Below, piece after piece: positions 46,514-57,263 of a DNA stretch of 64,000 nucleotides. The translations under genes were made by a program, and so were the position numbers. The notes under the pieces were generated by a model. That model searched no databases. It was given only the letters and a program-made list of their open reading frames with translations, and was not told the DNA's origin. The DNA is taken from NCBI RefSeq assembly GCF_029867415.1, contig NC_081183.1, forward strand, positions 192,603,563 through 192,667,562, given 5' to 3'. Source of the stretch: Vicia villosa. Its lineage: Eukaryota > Streptophyta > Magnoliopsida > Fabales > Fabaceae. Each line of letters begins with the position of its first letter. Positions within the stretch are counted from its first letter, which is position 1.

Positions 46514-49132
46514 ATGATGCAAGGAAGCTTGAGAAATGGTAGTAAAGGTGGAAAATCTTCAACCATTGAAAGAAAGTTAGCATTGCAACAAGATGTATGT
46601 ATAGTTGTATGCTATAATTGACACTGTTGCTTGTCCTTAATAGGAAACTGAGTTGAATTCTGTGAATTTCAGGTGGATAGTTTGAAGAAGAAGCTTAAGC
46701 ATGAGAAGAGCATTAACATGGCATTGGAGAGAGCTTTCAATAGACCTTTAGGAGTTTTACCTCGTCTTCCTCCTTATCTACCTCCTTATGTTAGTAAATG
46801 AATCTCTTTTTCACTGTTTTTTCTTTTGTTTTTAAGTGATTTTTTGAATAAGTACTTTGGTCTGTTGCTAAGTTAGAAAGAAAGGGATTTTGTGTAAAAG
46901 AAATTTTCACAGTTAAGAGTTATTAATGTTGGAGAAATTTTTATGTAGATACTAGCACTTCTTGCTGAAGTGGCAGTTTTGGAAGAGGAAATTGTTAGGC
47001 TTGAAGAGAAAGTTGTGCATTTCAGGCAAGGTTTGTATCAAGAAGCTGTTTACATGTCATCTTGTAAGACCAGATTGGAGAGTTCCTCGCCTCGACCGAA
47101 TAATTCGAACACAACAACAACAATGGATAGTTCTAAATTAGATGAATTGAAGTCTCTTTCACAAACAGTTGATGATTCTGAAGAAACATCTAGTTCTAGG
47201 CCTATCATAGGTGAGAAAGATCAACCCATCATTATGTTTATAGCAATTAGTTTGGTTGGTTTCATTCCCTCATGGATTTTGCTTGTGTTTTGGTTTTCCA
47301 GAGAATATACAAGGAAAAGAGAATCAATCCTGCAATGATTCTTTTAAGAGAAGGCTTCAACCATCGAAACAAATGAGTAAATCTCCAATTAAAAATCTTC
47401 ATGCTGACAATAAGTTGTTGCATAAAAAAGCGCATTCTCCGAAAAAGAAGGTAATTTTCATCTGTGTTTTGGTGTAAGTAGTTGAAAAGAAAGAAATTCC
47501 TTGAAGTCATTAATGATTGTGAATTGTGGTGTTTCCCATTGTGCAGCAAGAACCAAAGGTAAAGGACCAGCAAGTGGCAGAACTAAGACATCCTAGTCTA
47601 CACCAAATGCCAACAGAAGCTGACAGTCCAAATGTGATTTCTGAAAATATTCTAAAGTGCTTATCAAGCATTCTCTCGAGGATGAGTTCTGTGAAGAATT
47701 CAGGTTTTACTGGCGACATATCATCACCCTTATGGACTCGCAAACCTCAAAACTGTGTGGAAAGAACAGAGTTTTGGGATCCGTATGGTATCTGTCTGGA
47801 ATTTGGAAAGAGGGATATTGGTCCCTACAAGCATTTATGTGCAATTGATGCTAAATCTTTCAATGCAAAAAGAACTGCAAATACTTTGTTTTTACTACAC
47901 CGGTTGAAGTATGTCATATTCTATTTTTTCGTGCAAAAACTTGATTTTAAATTAATTACGTTTACTATGAATAAGAAATTTATCAACTACAATAGTTTGA
48001 ATATGGGAATCTTGCAGACTTCTTTTTAGGAAGCTAGCCTCTGTCAACATGGAGAATCTCAACCATCAGGAGAAGCTTGCTTTCTGGATCAACACCTATA
48101 ACTCGTGTATGATGAATGTATGTGTGTTTATGCTTACTAGAATAACAAGTTATACTTGTATCTCAAATTTGCTGGTTCTTTTGCACAACATTTATTGATG
48201 TTTCTCTTTTATTCAGGCATTCATAGAGAACGGTATACCAGAGAGTCCTGAAATGGCCGTTGCAATGATGCGGAAGGTATGGACTATAAGGAATTTTTTT
48301 TTCATCTGGCTAGGATGGTTTTGCTTTGTGTTTGTTCTTCTGATTGAGTATATAAAACAACGCGCTTAAATATGCGCAACAATTTATGAGGTTTTCTTGT
48401 TATGTAGGCGAAAATAGATGTTGGTGGACACGTACTAAGCGCAACAACGATAGAACATTTCATTTTAAGACTTCCTTATCACTACAAATTTGTAAGTCCT
48501 GTTCATTTCAACTCTTGCATTTCGATGGATGAGAAAAAATAGTTAACCACTGAATTCCAAAATAGACGTTTTCGAAGGGAGCGAAAAATCATGAAATGAT
48601 AGCAAGAAGCATGTATGGATTGGAACTGTCCGAACCTCTAGTGACATTTGCTCTCTCTTGTGGAACTTGGTCCTCTCCTGCTGTAAGTTGTTGAGTAATT
48701 CACCTAGAAATTTTGTTTTCTTCTACAAGTTCATATCATTTTGTCCATTGCATCGATAAACTCGTATTCAAAATTCTATCTTCCTTTTGAGTAATAAGTA
48801 TGCCTAAAGCTTTCTCATGATACCAAATGTAGGTGAGAATTTACACAGCATCCCATGTGGAGAATGAACTGGAAGTGGCCAAAAGAGAATACTTACAAGC
48901 AACTGTTGGAATTTCAACAACCAAGTTTGCTATTCCAAAGCTTCTGGATTGGTATTTACAGAACTTTGCAAAAGACTTGGAATCATTGATGGATTGGATC
49001 TGCCTTCAGTTACCAAGTGAACTTGGAAAAGAAGCTATTAAATTACTTGAGATGAGAAAAACTGAACCCCTCTCACAATTTGTACAAATCATGCCTTATG
49101 AGTTCAGCTTTAGATACTTGCTTTGCACATAA
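46514..49132 (+). CDS. MIP1-type leucine-zipper plus DUF547 protein, ten exons
   Basis: Exons: 46514-46594, 46673-46789, 46949-47210, 47302-47450, 47547-47908, 48018-48117, 48217-48276, 48408-48491, 48566-48682, 48833-49132. All introns are GT-AG and the frame is open for 543 residues. I start at the first of two adjacent Mets ([11 protein letters not shown]). Residues about 15-105 form a heptad-rich coiled coil ([35 protein letters not shown]) of the MIP1 leucine-zipper type (PF14389). Residues about 105-260 are Ser/Lys-rich with a basic patch (KKAHSPKKK). DUF547 (PF04784) covers about 300-445: [28 protein letters not shown] and [16 protein letters not shown]. Antirrhinum MIP1, from which the zipper is named, binds MADS-box factors; the biochemical role of DUF547 is unknown. 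Length and exon pattern fit an intact gene. Confidence 0.93.
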
Positions 49133-49254
49133 TTTTGATCTAGTTTTTCTTTATATTGGTGTTGGGGATGCAATTTTGTATACAGCTATAGATCATAAGA
49201 AAAATAATGTAAATGGATCATCAGTTCATTGTTAAATTTCTATACGACAGATAA

Positions 49255-49440
49255 TCTGTTTGGATTGACTTATCTGAGTTTATCTATTGGCATATGCATT
49301 CGTGAAACTGTTCCAGAGAATTTATGAAAACAACTTATTATTTGTTCATAAACTATTTTTAGCTTATTTTTATAAGCTCTAAAAGATAGTTCACGAAAAC
49401 AACTTATAGCTCATATATAAGCACTTAATTGAACCCATTT
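49255..49440. mobile_element. Fragment of a common legume MITE
   Basis: TTTGGATTGACTTATCTGAG, then TTATGAAAACAACTTAT, TTTTTAGCTTATTTTTATAAG and AACAACTTATAGCTCATATA: the AAGCTTAT/ATAAGCTT text of a very common legume MITE family. The right end is missing. It lies about 120 bp past the stop codon of the DUF547 gene, so it may be in its 3' flank or UTR. Confidence 0.55.
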
Positions 49441-51280
49441 TAAAATCAAAGTGTGAATAGGGTCAAATATGATTCTTTTTCTGCATGGAACAAATAGGCA
49501 AGTAACTGCACTGAGAAACAAAGGGTACCAAGTAATGAGGGGTATACAATAGTATGAGCTGTATATATTAAATGACTTTATGAAACACTAAGAATCAATA
49601 AATAGTGGGGCATTCACATCATGTACTGAAGATCATTGTTCAATATCCAAAGCAAGAGTGATGATAGTGAAATATAGTTGGGACAAGTGTTGTGGTCCAT
49701 TTCAAACAAGGTTGCTTTTGGTGTGGAAACAAACATCTTCAATAAATATACTTGCAAGCAATTAAGTGCTTTCTCATATCCAGCTCAATTATGGTGTTCA
49801 CTTTGCTTTGTTGGCATGCAGTTACATGCAGCAAAAAGGCTTATTCATTTTCATACCTACCAGAATATCAAGTTTTGTTTTCCTTGGTACATACTCAAGA
49901 TTTATTTTATTTTGATTTGGGAAGATCAATTCAAAGAGGTACTTTTTGTTTCTTATACTCTTATTAATGATATTTCCATGAATAGGCAAATAATGTATAT
50001 ATGATTGACATAATTGGAATGTATAACTTTGTCTTATACCAAAAAAATGGAGAAAAATAATATCCTTTAATAAGTTATAGTACTGCTGGATTCAGATTTA
50101 ATCAAGAGTGGTCCTGATTTTGGCTTTTATAACAATGAGGAACCCTATCTACCACTGCCAAACCTTACCCTCATTAACAAATGAATCATTCATTTTGCCT
50201 ATTGGACTGAAATAAATTTATACTTAAATTATTCTAAGAAGGAAAATCTTCTTCTTTGTTCACATTGGTTCATTGGCTTACTGCCAACTCACATAAGTTT
50301 AAAAGAAACTTTTAAAAAACTGCAAACTTCAATTTAATTCATGCAAAAATAAAAATAATTTTTAATTTTTATAATAAATAAATTTAAATAATTTTATTCT
50401 TAGATATTTATATTTTGTTTGATTAATAAAAAATAAAATGAAGAAATCAAACAAAAAAAGGTAAAAAAAAATAGAAAATGAGATAATTATTTAATAGTTT
50501 AATGAACAATAGTACAAAAGATAGGGGAGACATAAAACCTCACCCCTACATCTCATGATTAGAGAGTAGAGACTATTGACATTCAATAGACTCAGGTCAT
50601 GATAGAATAGTTGAAGATCCAAACTAAAATTGAATTAGCAAAATATACTTATTATTTTGAATGATTAGAAAGTTTATGAATGTGAAATTAAATGTCTCAG
50701 TATATGCAAAAATACTTATAACCTCGTTAAGAATTAATACATGTTTTGAATATATGAATACATGTATAGGAGGTCACACATTAAAAATAATTGAAGTGTT
50801 AGAAACTCAGAAATTTTTTTTTTTTAATAACCAAACTTTAAAAAAAAAAACAAAAAAAAACTCATATTTCAAAAAAATTAATAGGAGACGCCATATAGAA
50901 TGACACATACGTGTAAAACACTCCTAAACATTATCATTGAAATAATTTTTTTTAAATGAGTTTTATTTTGTATTTTTCTTTAAAAATTTGATTATTAAAA
51001 AAAAATCTTCAAAACTCACAACAAAAATGAAAGAGAATTTTTTTTAAAAGGATGTTAAACAAACTAAATTTATTCTCAAATTTCCTTAGCAGATCTCTAC
51101 AAACTAAATATATATAATTTTCAAGAGAGACATTGTAACAATTGTACTTCAATCAAGTTTAAAATTCAAAATATGATTAACTCAAGGAAGCAGAATTGAA
51201 AGATAACATATCATTCAATATTTATTTATTTTCAACTCAAAGAAAGCACCACTAAAGTAAAAATAAAAGCAAAAAAGATA
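49441..51280. other. No recognisable gene
   Basis: Two kb of AT-rich DNA. The open frame 49678-50004 (108 codons) shows no family resemblance. TAACCAAACTTTAAAAAAAA...GGAGACGCCATA (50826-50897) resembles the inner flank of the MULE repeats (2740-2860), possibly a solo relic. Confidence 0.5.
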
Positions 51281-51289
51281 AAATACACA

Positions 51290-51375
51290 GTTACCTCCCA
51301 TGAATTTCTTGTCATACAACGCTTTGTTTAGTGTCATTACTTTGATATTAATGACTTGGTCTTTGAGCATCAGGA
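51290..51375 (-). pseudogene. Short gypsy-like coding relic
   Basis: The minus strand reads DQVINIKVMTLNKALYDKKF and MGGN. It resembles a segment of legume retroelement polyproteins, but it is too short for a firm call. Confidence 0.3.
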
Positions 51376-51437
51376 ATACTTGTTTGTGTAGTACATCCCC
51401 TCCATTGTTTGGTCATTTACTTTGGACATTTGGTTTG

Positions 51438-51891
51438 GATTTTTTTATCAATGTGCCACAAAAATGAAAACAAAATACCCATAGGTTACAAATTGAAAGA
51501 AAAAAAAATCCAAAATGTCCTCTTTGCAGTTGGGGTTTGTCCAACCTTTGACCGACCCCATAAAAAAATTATTTAGTTGAAGTTAGGGTTTCGTACTTAA
51601 TGTAGAAAATTTGTTAAGTCGGTTAAAATGAATACCTGATTTAACAAGTGCGGAACATAAAATTTCCATTTATTAAATTGGATATCCTTTTGACCGACTT
51701 AAAAAATATTTTACAATTTTCAAGTGTTCGTCCAAGGGTTGGCCGAACTCCAACTAAATAAAATTTTTTTTATGGCGTCGGCCAAGGATTGGATGAATCC
51801 AACTGCAAAAAGGGTATTTTAAATTTTTTTTTTAATTTATGGTATATTAATATTTTGTTTTCATTTTTATGGCATATTGATAAAAAAAATC
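51438..51891. mobile_element. Mutator-type MITE, 454 bp with 9-bp duplication
   Basis: The terminal inverted repeats of about 130 bp begin GATTTTTTTATCAATGTGCC on the left and, inverted, GATTTTTTTTATCAATATGC on the right. They run inward through AAAATGAAAACAAAATA and the GTCGGYCAAGG region. TTTGGTTTG flanks exactly (51429-51437 and 51892-51900). The centre (about 190 bp) is non-coding. Confidence 0.88.
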
Positions 51892-52271
51892 TTTGGTTTG
51901 ATTCGGGATCTTCAAACTCCATTGTTTCATTTGGTGACACCTATTCTACAATTAATGGATCCTTTAAATGGGAATTGAATAATAACGTTGGTTGTTCTGG
52001 ATGAAATTCTCTTCAAATCAATTTTTTGTCACGATATATTTTGGTTCTTTGTCTAAAGATAAATGCTTTTTTCATATTCCATTAGTTTCATCACCTCTGA
52101 TTCATTTAGTTACAATAATTTAATTTTTTGTCAAATCGCATATTAGTTTCATCTATTGTTATTTAATTTTTTTAAAAGCAAATCTAATTCTTATTAATCA
52201 AATTAAATTTGAAAATTTCTTTAGCCACCTCTCTATGGGGTCACCCCAGCGAAAATTCCAAATTACCCCTG

Positions 52272-52394
52272 TTTCGGAAATGAACTTCCGAAGTGCTTTT
52301 TTTTAAAAAAAAATTCCACAATTCGGAAGTGCATTTCCGAAGTCAAAAAAATTCAAAATCCGTGCATATTTTCGGAAGTTCATTTCCGAAACTG
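52272..52394. repeat. Left subterminal palindrome array, second element
   Basis: Three units of TTCGGAAGTTCATTTCCGAA type lie at about 52273, 52322 and 52372, with centres AATGAACTT, AGTGCATTT and AGTTCATTT. Confidence 0.88.
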
Positions 52395-52558
52395 TTGCTG
52401 CATATACAAATTTCCCTCCTTCACTATTTCATCATTTTTCTCCAAAACTTCTCAAACCCCTCTCTAAAACCCAATCAATCTCCATCCATTTTTCGCCCTA
52501 AAATCAAGTTTCAAACCGTTGATCACGTTAAAGGGAGCATAGAAAGCATCAATTTCAG

Positions 52559-52749
52559 GTAAACATCACTCATTTCATCCCCTATTTCATTACATTGATT
52601 CAACAAATTTATGCTGAAAACTGATATGGTTCGGAAGTTCATTTCCGAAATATATTACCTAACATATTTCGGAAATGAACTTCCGAAAATAGGCCTGGCA
52701 GTAAAAAAAATAGTTTTGGCCAACTTTTGATAATTTTTTCATTTGTTAG
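52559..52749 (+). other. Probable 5' UTR intron, second element
   Basis: Donor TTTCAG|GTAAAC and acceptor ATTTGTTAG bracket a T-rich stretch, with the ATG two bases into the next exon. It contains two palindromes (about 52630 and 52666), as in the corresponding intron at 35723-36033. Confidence 0.6.
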
Positions 52750-52751
52750 GT

Positions 52752-53111
52752 ATGGTGCATCCGGACAACATTGTGCAAGACGATGGAGGCATAGTTCCGG
52801 AAATTGTCAACTTTAATAACGATCCGGTTATTGACGTTACTCCTATGATCGATGCGGTCGATGTTCGGCAACATTTTACAAATGATCGGAGCTTCGGTAG
52901 TCGCGAACAATTGATTGATTGGGTTCGGAAGGAAGCTCACAAACATGGATTTGGAATTGTTATTTTAAGGTCGGACAACGGAAATAGTAGGCGGAAAGCT
53001 TTCGTTGTTTTGAATTGCGAACGGGGTGGTAGTTATGTACAATCAAACCGGGTGCTAAAACACGAGGACACGGGTTGGACGCGAAACTTCAAAGATCGGC
53101 GGACGACGTAA
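52752..53111 (+). CDS. FAR1-like DNA-binding fragment (119 aa)
   Basis: I start at the first ATG after the splice acceptor (MVHPDNIVQDDGG). Residues about 47-90 read DRSFGSREQLIDWVRKEAHK, GFGIVILRSDNG, then KAFVVLNCERGGSY. The F.S.E.....V...A...GF.I...RS......VL.C.R.G pattern is that of the FAR1-type DNA-binding region found at the N-terminus of MULE-derived proteins in legumes. Only the first Cys of the zinc-binding set is present. The frame stops at 53109, before the rest of the domain and the transposase. The product could at most be a small DNA-binding or dominant-negative protein; more likely it is an inert leftover. Confidence 0.6.
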   Translation: MVHPDNIVQDDGGIVPEIVNFNNDPVIDVTPMIDAVDVRQHFTNDRSFGSREQLIDWVRKEAHKHGFGIVILRSDNGNSRRKAFVVLNCERGGSYVQSNRVLKHEDTGWTRNFKDRRTT

Positions 53112-53249
53112 TCAAAATGTTGACTCATCCCCACCTACCCGTGTTCAACAATATGTAACTTTAATTTTCAGTAATATTATCGTTGTAATCTTCACCCGAT
53201 TAAATAAAGCGAATCGTTGTTGTTTTCCATTTTTCTTCTGTCCAGACAT

Positions 53250-53462
53250 AAATTCGGAAGTTCATTTCCGAATTCCTCCAAGGGGGGTGCGTTCGGAGAT
53301 GAACTTCCGAAACACCACATTTTCTAAAAATGTAACTTTATTTCGGAGATGCATCTCCGAAATTAATATTTTATATTAAAAAAACACGTTTTCGGAGATA
53401 CATTTCCGAAAACACCTTTTTTTCAAAAAAAAAGTTGCTTTTCGGAAATGAACTTCCGAAAC
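53250..53462. repeat. Right subterminal palindrome array, second element
   Basis: Five units lie at about 53252, 53290, 53341, 53390 and 53439, including the variants TTCGGAGATGCATCTCCGAA and TTCGGAGATACATTTCCGAA. Confidence 0.88.
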
Positions 53463-53539
53463 AAGGGGTAGTGTTGTAAATTCACCAGGGGTGGGCTGGA
53501 AGGTTAGGAGGTGGGTGAAGAAATTTTCTTAAATTTTAT

Positions 53540-54010
<471 letters not shown>

Positions 54011-54299
54011 AAGGTTGGTTGCACGTATCGAAGAAGAAGTCGCGCGTCGAAAAATATTTAAAAAATTTATGTAATTTTCTGTTTTGTTTTTGTTTTGGAT
54101 TAAAAGCCCAATACAGTTTCTTTTTCTGTAATTAAATGCTCTTGTGAGTGGCTGTGAGGATGATCTTTTATCATAATAATGTTCATACCTTTTCTCTATT
54201 TGGTGGATTTCAGTGCTTTATCTGACAGATTTGTCGCTTGCAAACCTGTGCTTTCATCATAGGTTTAGCACTTGCTAATTCGTAGTGTTTCCGACTGCG

Positions 54300-55035
54300 T
54301 CAGTTGGCATTAGAGTAGGTTTTCTCCTATTTCTTTTTGTAGCTTGATCAACCATATATGGGAGATCAATTAGTGACCATAGTAGATCTTGAGGGAATTA
54401 CTGCGACTCTAACTGCTTTGACTGAACAAATCGCAAATTTAGCAAATTAGGTGAACAACGCCAACAACATTGAGAATCACTGAAGAGACAAAGGAGAAGG
54501 ACAGGTTAGGATTCCACTTGGTGGAAACAATAGTCTTGTTATTGCTAAAAATTCTAGTTCTGAAGAAAAAGAAGAACCATATGAGGAAGAGGTTGATCAT
54601 GGAATAGACAAAATAAACATGATTATCGAGTGAAGGTTGATATTCCATTGTTCTACAGAACGATGGGAGTGGAGGAGCATCATGATTGACAGATCGACGT
54701 TGACAGGTTCTTCGAATGGGCATCCATGAGAACAAGCAAATTAAGATGGTGGCGATCAGGATGAAGAGTATTGCTGTTGTCTGGTAGGATAAACTTGTTG
54801 TTCAGAGATATTGGCAAAGGAAGGGTCCAGTTAAAAATTGGCGAAGAATGAAACAATTGATGTTGGAGTGGGAAGAATCAAAGGGCCGGAAAGTGGCTCG
54901 ATACATCAGTGGCTTAAAGGGATCCTTGCAGAAGAAGATGAGTTTACAGACTGTATGAACCATAATTGAGGCATCCATTCTAGCTTTGAATACAAAATTG
55001 ATGGAGAAGGCACTGCGATGGTGGTGACGGCTTTT
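54300..55035 (+). pseudogene. Ty3/gypsy 5' region with broken gag
   Basis: TGGCATTAGAGTAGG (54305-54319) is a diverged initiator-Met primer-binding site (TGGTATCAGAGC type). Downstream, in shifting frames: MGDQLVTIVDLEGI, DYRVKVDIPLFY, DVDRFFEW, MVAIRMKSIAVVW, DKLVVQRYWQRKGPVKNW and GRKVARYISGLKGSLQKKMS. This is the capsid region (Retrotrans_gag) of a chromoviral-type gypsy element. A deletion follows MLEW and stops are frequent. No protease or pol follows; the sequence switches to minus-strand LINE DNA at about 55060. Confidence 0.75.
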
Positions 55036-55059
55036 GAGGAGAATTAGGTTATGATCTTT

Positions 55060-55690
55060 AGTGCTCCAATACCATTTAAGAGAGTGAGAGATATTTGAAT
55101 AAACCCTGTGAGAATAGCACTACGGAGATTGTATTATATACTAAAAGATTTACAACTAATTACATGTGATAGCCGATGTGTGACTTATATACAAATATTC
55201 TTTAACAAATAAATACATATTCTATAACCTCCGAATATCATTGATGATGTGCATAATTGCAACAAGATAACAATGTGAGCTTGAGGAGACCAATCCATTT
55301 CCAAAAGTCTCTAGCAAGACCTGGGTATATTGATGTTAAAGTGGATGTTGAAAACTCCAACTAACCAATCTCATAGATTCCTAGAAAAGTTGCATTAAAA
55401 AAGCAAATGATTAAAGGTTTCAGAACTATTATAACAAACAGGGTCGTCTTTAAGGACGTGCAAAGCGGACTACCGCACAAGGTCTCAAATTTTCTAGGAT
55501 TAAATTATAGCTAAATAGGGCCTCATAAATTATCTGGTAGGTTAAATCATGAGTACATAGGGCCTCTGTTAGTTTCTTATGATTAAATTGTGGCAAATCT
55601 ACACGGGATCTCCTAAAACTTGAGACGACCTTGATAACAAAGAGAACACCTATAAGGACCACATATCTATTGGACAACACAATAAATATA
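55060..55690 (-). pseudogene. LINE zinc-binding RT tail, split by a hAT MITE
   Basis: If the insert at 55439-55633 is skipped, the minus strand gives CSLCYNSSETFNHLLF, a stop, CNFSRNL, a stop, then DWLVGVFNIHFN and further RLLEMDWSPQAHIVILL. The CxxC...ET..HL.F.C pattern is the zf-RVT tail of plant LINE ORF2. Related to 25770-26095 but a separate copy. Confidence 0.72.
55439..55633. mobile_element. hAT-type MITE, 195 bp with 8-bp duplication
   Basis: The ends are CAGGGTCGTCTTTAAGG and, inverted, CAAGGTCGTCTCAAG. The 8-bp ATAACAAA flanks exactly (55431-55438, 55634-55641), as for hAT elements. Non-coding. It interrupts the LINE Cys-His region. Confidence 0.88.
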
Positions 55691-55963
55691 ATATTTTTAT
55701 ATTAAAAAATAATGCAAGAAAAGTAAATTAAAGATGGTGAAAATTAAAATATCCAATTTGACTTTACAAATGTAACAACCATATATATACACATAAAAAA
55801 TAGGGTCATAACTCCATAAAAATAGATAAAGTTAGTTAATAAAACTAACTATCTATAACAACCTATTTTAACAAAGGGTTAAATAAACACAATGAATTAA
55901 GTGTGTTTAACGCCCTCCCCCAAACTGGAGTGTAACTTGTGCAGTATAAAATATTTGCGATTT
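55691..55963 (-). mobile_element. Copia 3' LTR and polypurine tract (remnant)
   Basis: The minus strand has TTTGGGGGAGGG (about 55924-55913), a good polypurine tract, followed by LTR-like sequence (GTTATAGATAGTTAGTTTTA; TATATATATGGTTG). It is continuous with 60423 onward once the CACTA element is removed, and the copia pol lies there on the same strand. Confidence 0.6.
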
Positions 55964-55989
55964 CACTACAACGGTCAAGGGCTACTAAA

Positions 55990-56325
55990 GCGCTTTTTTG
56001 GGCTACTAAAGCGCTTAAAAGCGATGCCAAAGCCAGCGCTGCCGTAGGTAACGACAGCGCTTTTAAAAGCGCTCTTGTATCCCCTTCTATAGCAGCGCTT
56101 TTATCCAGAAAAGCGCTCTCGTATCCTCCCCTATAGCAGCGCTTTTTCCAGAAAGCGCTCTTGTAACCCCCCTATAGTAGCGCTTTTTCAAGAAGCGCTT
56201 TCGTAGGTTATGCATTTTTTTTATGTTTTTTTTTTAACTTAGGCAGCGCTTTTAGTTAGAAAGCGCTTTCGTAGGTGGGCCTTTAAGAGCGTTTTTAAAA
56301 GCGCTGTCGTTGCTAAACGCAGTAT
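55990..56325. repeat. Left CACTA subterminal hairpin array
   Basis: About a dozen AGCGCT-centred motifs are arranged as short hairpins (AGCGCTTTTAAAAGCGCT at 56057 is the cleanest), joined by CTCTTGTAWCCCCYCTATAG. In En/Spm such repeats bind the regulatory protein TnpA. Confidence 0.9.
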
Positions 56326-56329
56326 TTTA

Positions 56330-56650
56330 AAGTGCAACCTGTAATTTAAGCCTCCCAGTTCGACTTGTAATTTATTTTCAACCTGTAATATTTTCGACCT
56401 GTAACATATTTTCAACCTGTAATATTTTCAACCATATGTAGGACAATATAATACCATTATATACCATGGATAAAATACCATTATATACCAAAATAAAATA
56501 TATATACCATAGATAAAATACCATTATATACCAAAATAAAATATATATACCATGGATAAAATACCATTATATACCAAAATAAAATATATATACCATGGAT
56601 AAAATACCATTATATACCAAAATAAAAGATATACACCATTAATATAAGCC
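56330..56650. repeat. 43-bp tandem repeat, about four copies
   Basis: ATACCATTATATACCAAAAT plus AAAATATATATACCATGGATAAA repeats from about 56450 to 56640. It is preceded by a short TTTTCAACCTGTAATA repeat (56380-56430). Confidence 0.88.
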
Positions 56651-57263
56651 CGAAATTCATGTCCTTTGCATAATCACATGTTTACTAACAGATACATATA
56701 TAACTAAATCATCAACAGAATATAAGCCCGAAATTCTCAAAATACGCCGAGCGCGCGGTCCTGGTTCTGCAAAGTATGAACAGAACAATACGGTCAATTA
56801 AAACAGTCCCCACAAAGTTTCAAAACAGCCCCCACAACACACAGTAATAAGTTAACAAAATAAGCGTCAAAAAAAGAAAGTTGTCGGAATTGAACGAAAT
56901 TTACATTGCTATGGTAAAACGTCCTCACGGACTCAAAAATGAAGTCGGTTTTCCGAAATTCAGACCCTAAGCCTGACTTTTGATTACGGGCAGAAGCAAA
57001 ACCGATAAAAAAACAGTCCGAAATGTAAAGATAAGTGCATGAGCAGCTCTGGAATCATCAAAATAGTATAGTTACATGTAAAGAAGTCGACAAACGGAAA
57101 TATGGTTCAAAAGTTATGTACAAAACGAAAATATGCACAAAAATTGAATAAGTATTGTAACAATCGGAATACAAATTGAAAAAAACTATACAAATTGAAT
57201 ATATAACAATCGGTACAAATTGAATAAAGCACATTAGTCGAAATATGTATACTATTACCTTTT

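Larger units (their letters stand above)
52211..53528 (+). mobile_element. Second element of the PMD-transposon family (1318 bp)
   Basis: The left end GAAAATTTCTTTAGCCACC and the inverted right end GAAAATTTCTTCACCCACC match each other, and the left end is identical to the inverted right end of 35343-38494. The flanking 8-bp repeat TTAAATTT (52203-52210, 53529-53536) fits a Mutator insertion. It carries ten TTCGGAA..TTCCGAA palindromes and a 5' UTR intron in the same place, but a different coding cargo (FAR1-like). Likely a deletion derivative of an autonomous relative. Confidence 0.82.

Noticed and set aside
47256..47300. Read-through of exon 3 of the DUF547 gene into a membrane-like segment ([21 protein letters not shown])
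   Set aside because: A GT-AG intron (47211-47301) removes it and restores the frame into exon 4; retaining it would end the protein at 47338.
49678..50004. 108-codon frame downstream of the DUF547 gene
   Set aside because: No family resemblance, no promoter or splice context, codon use like the AT-rich background.
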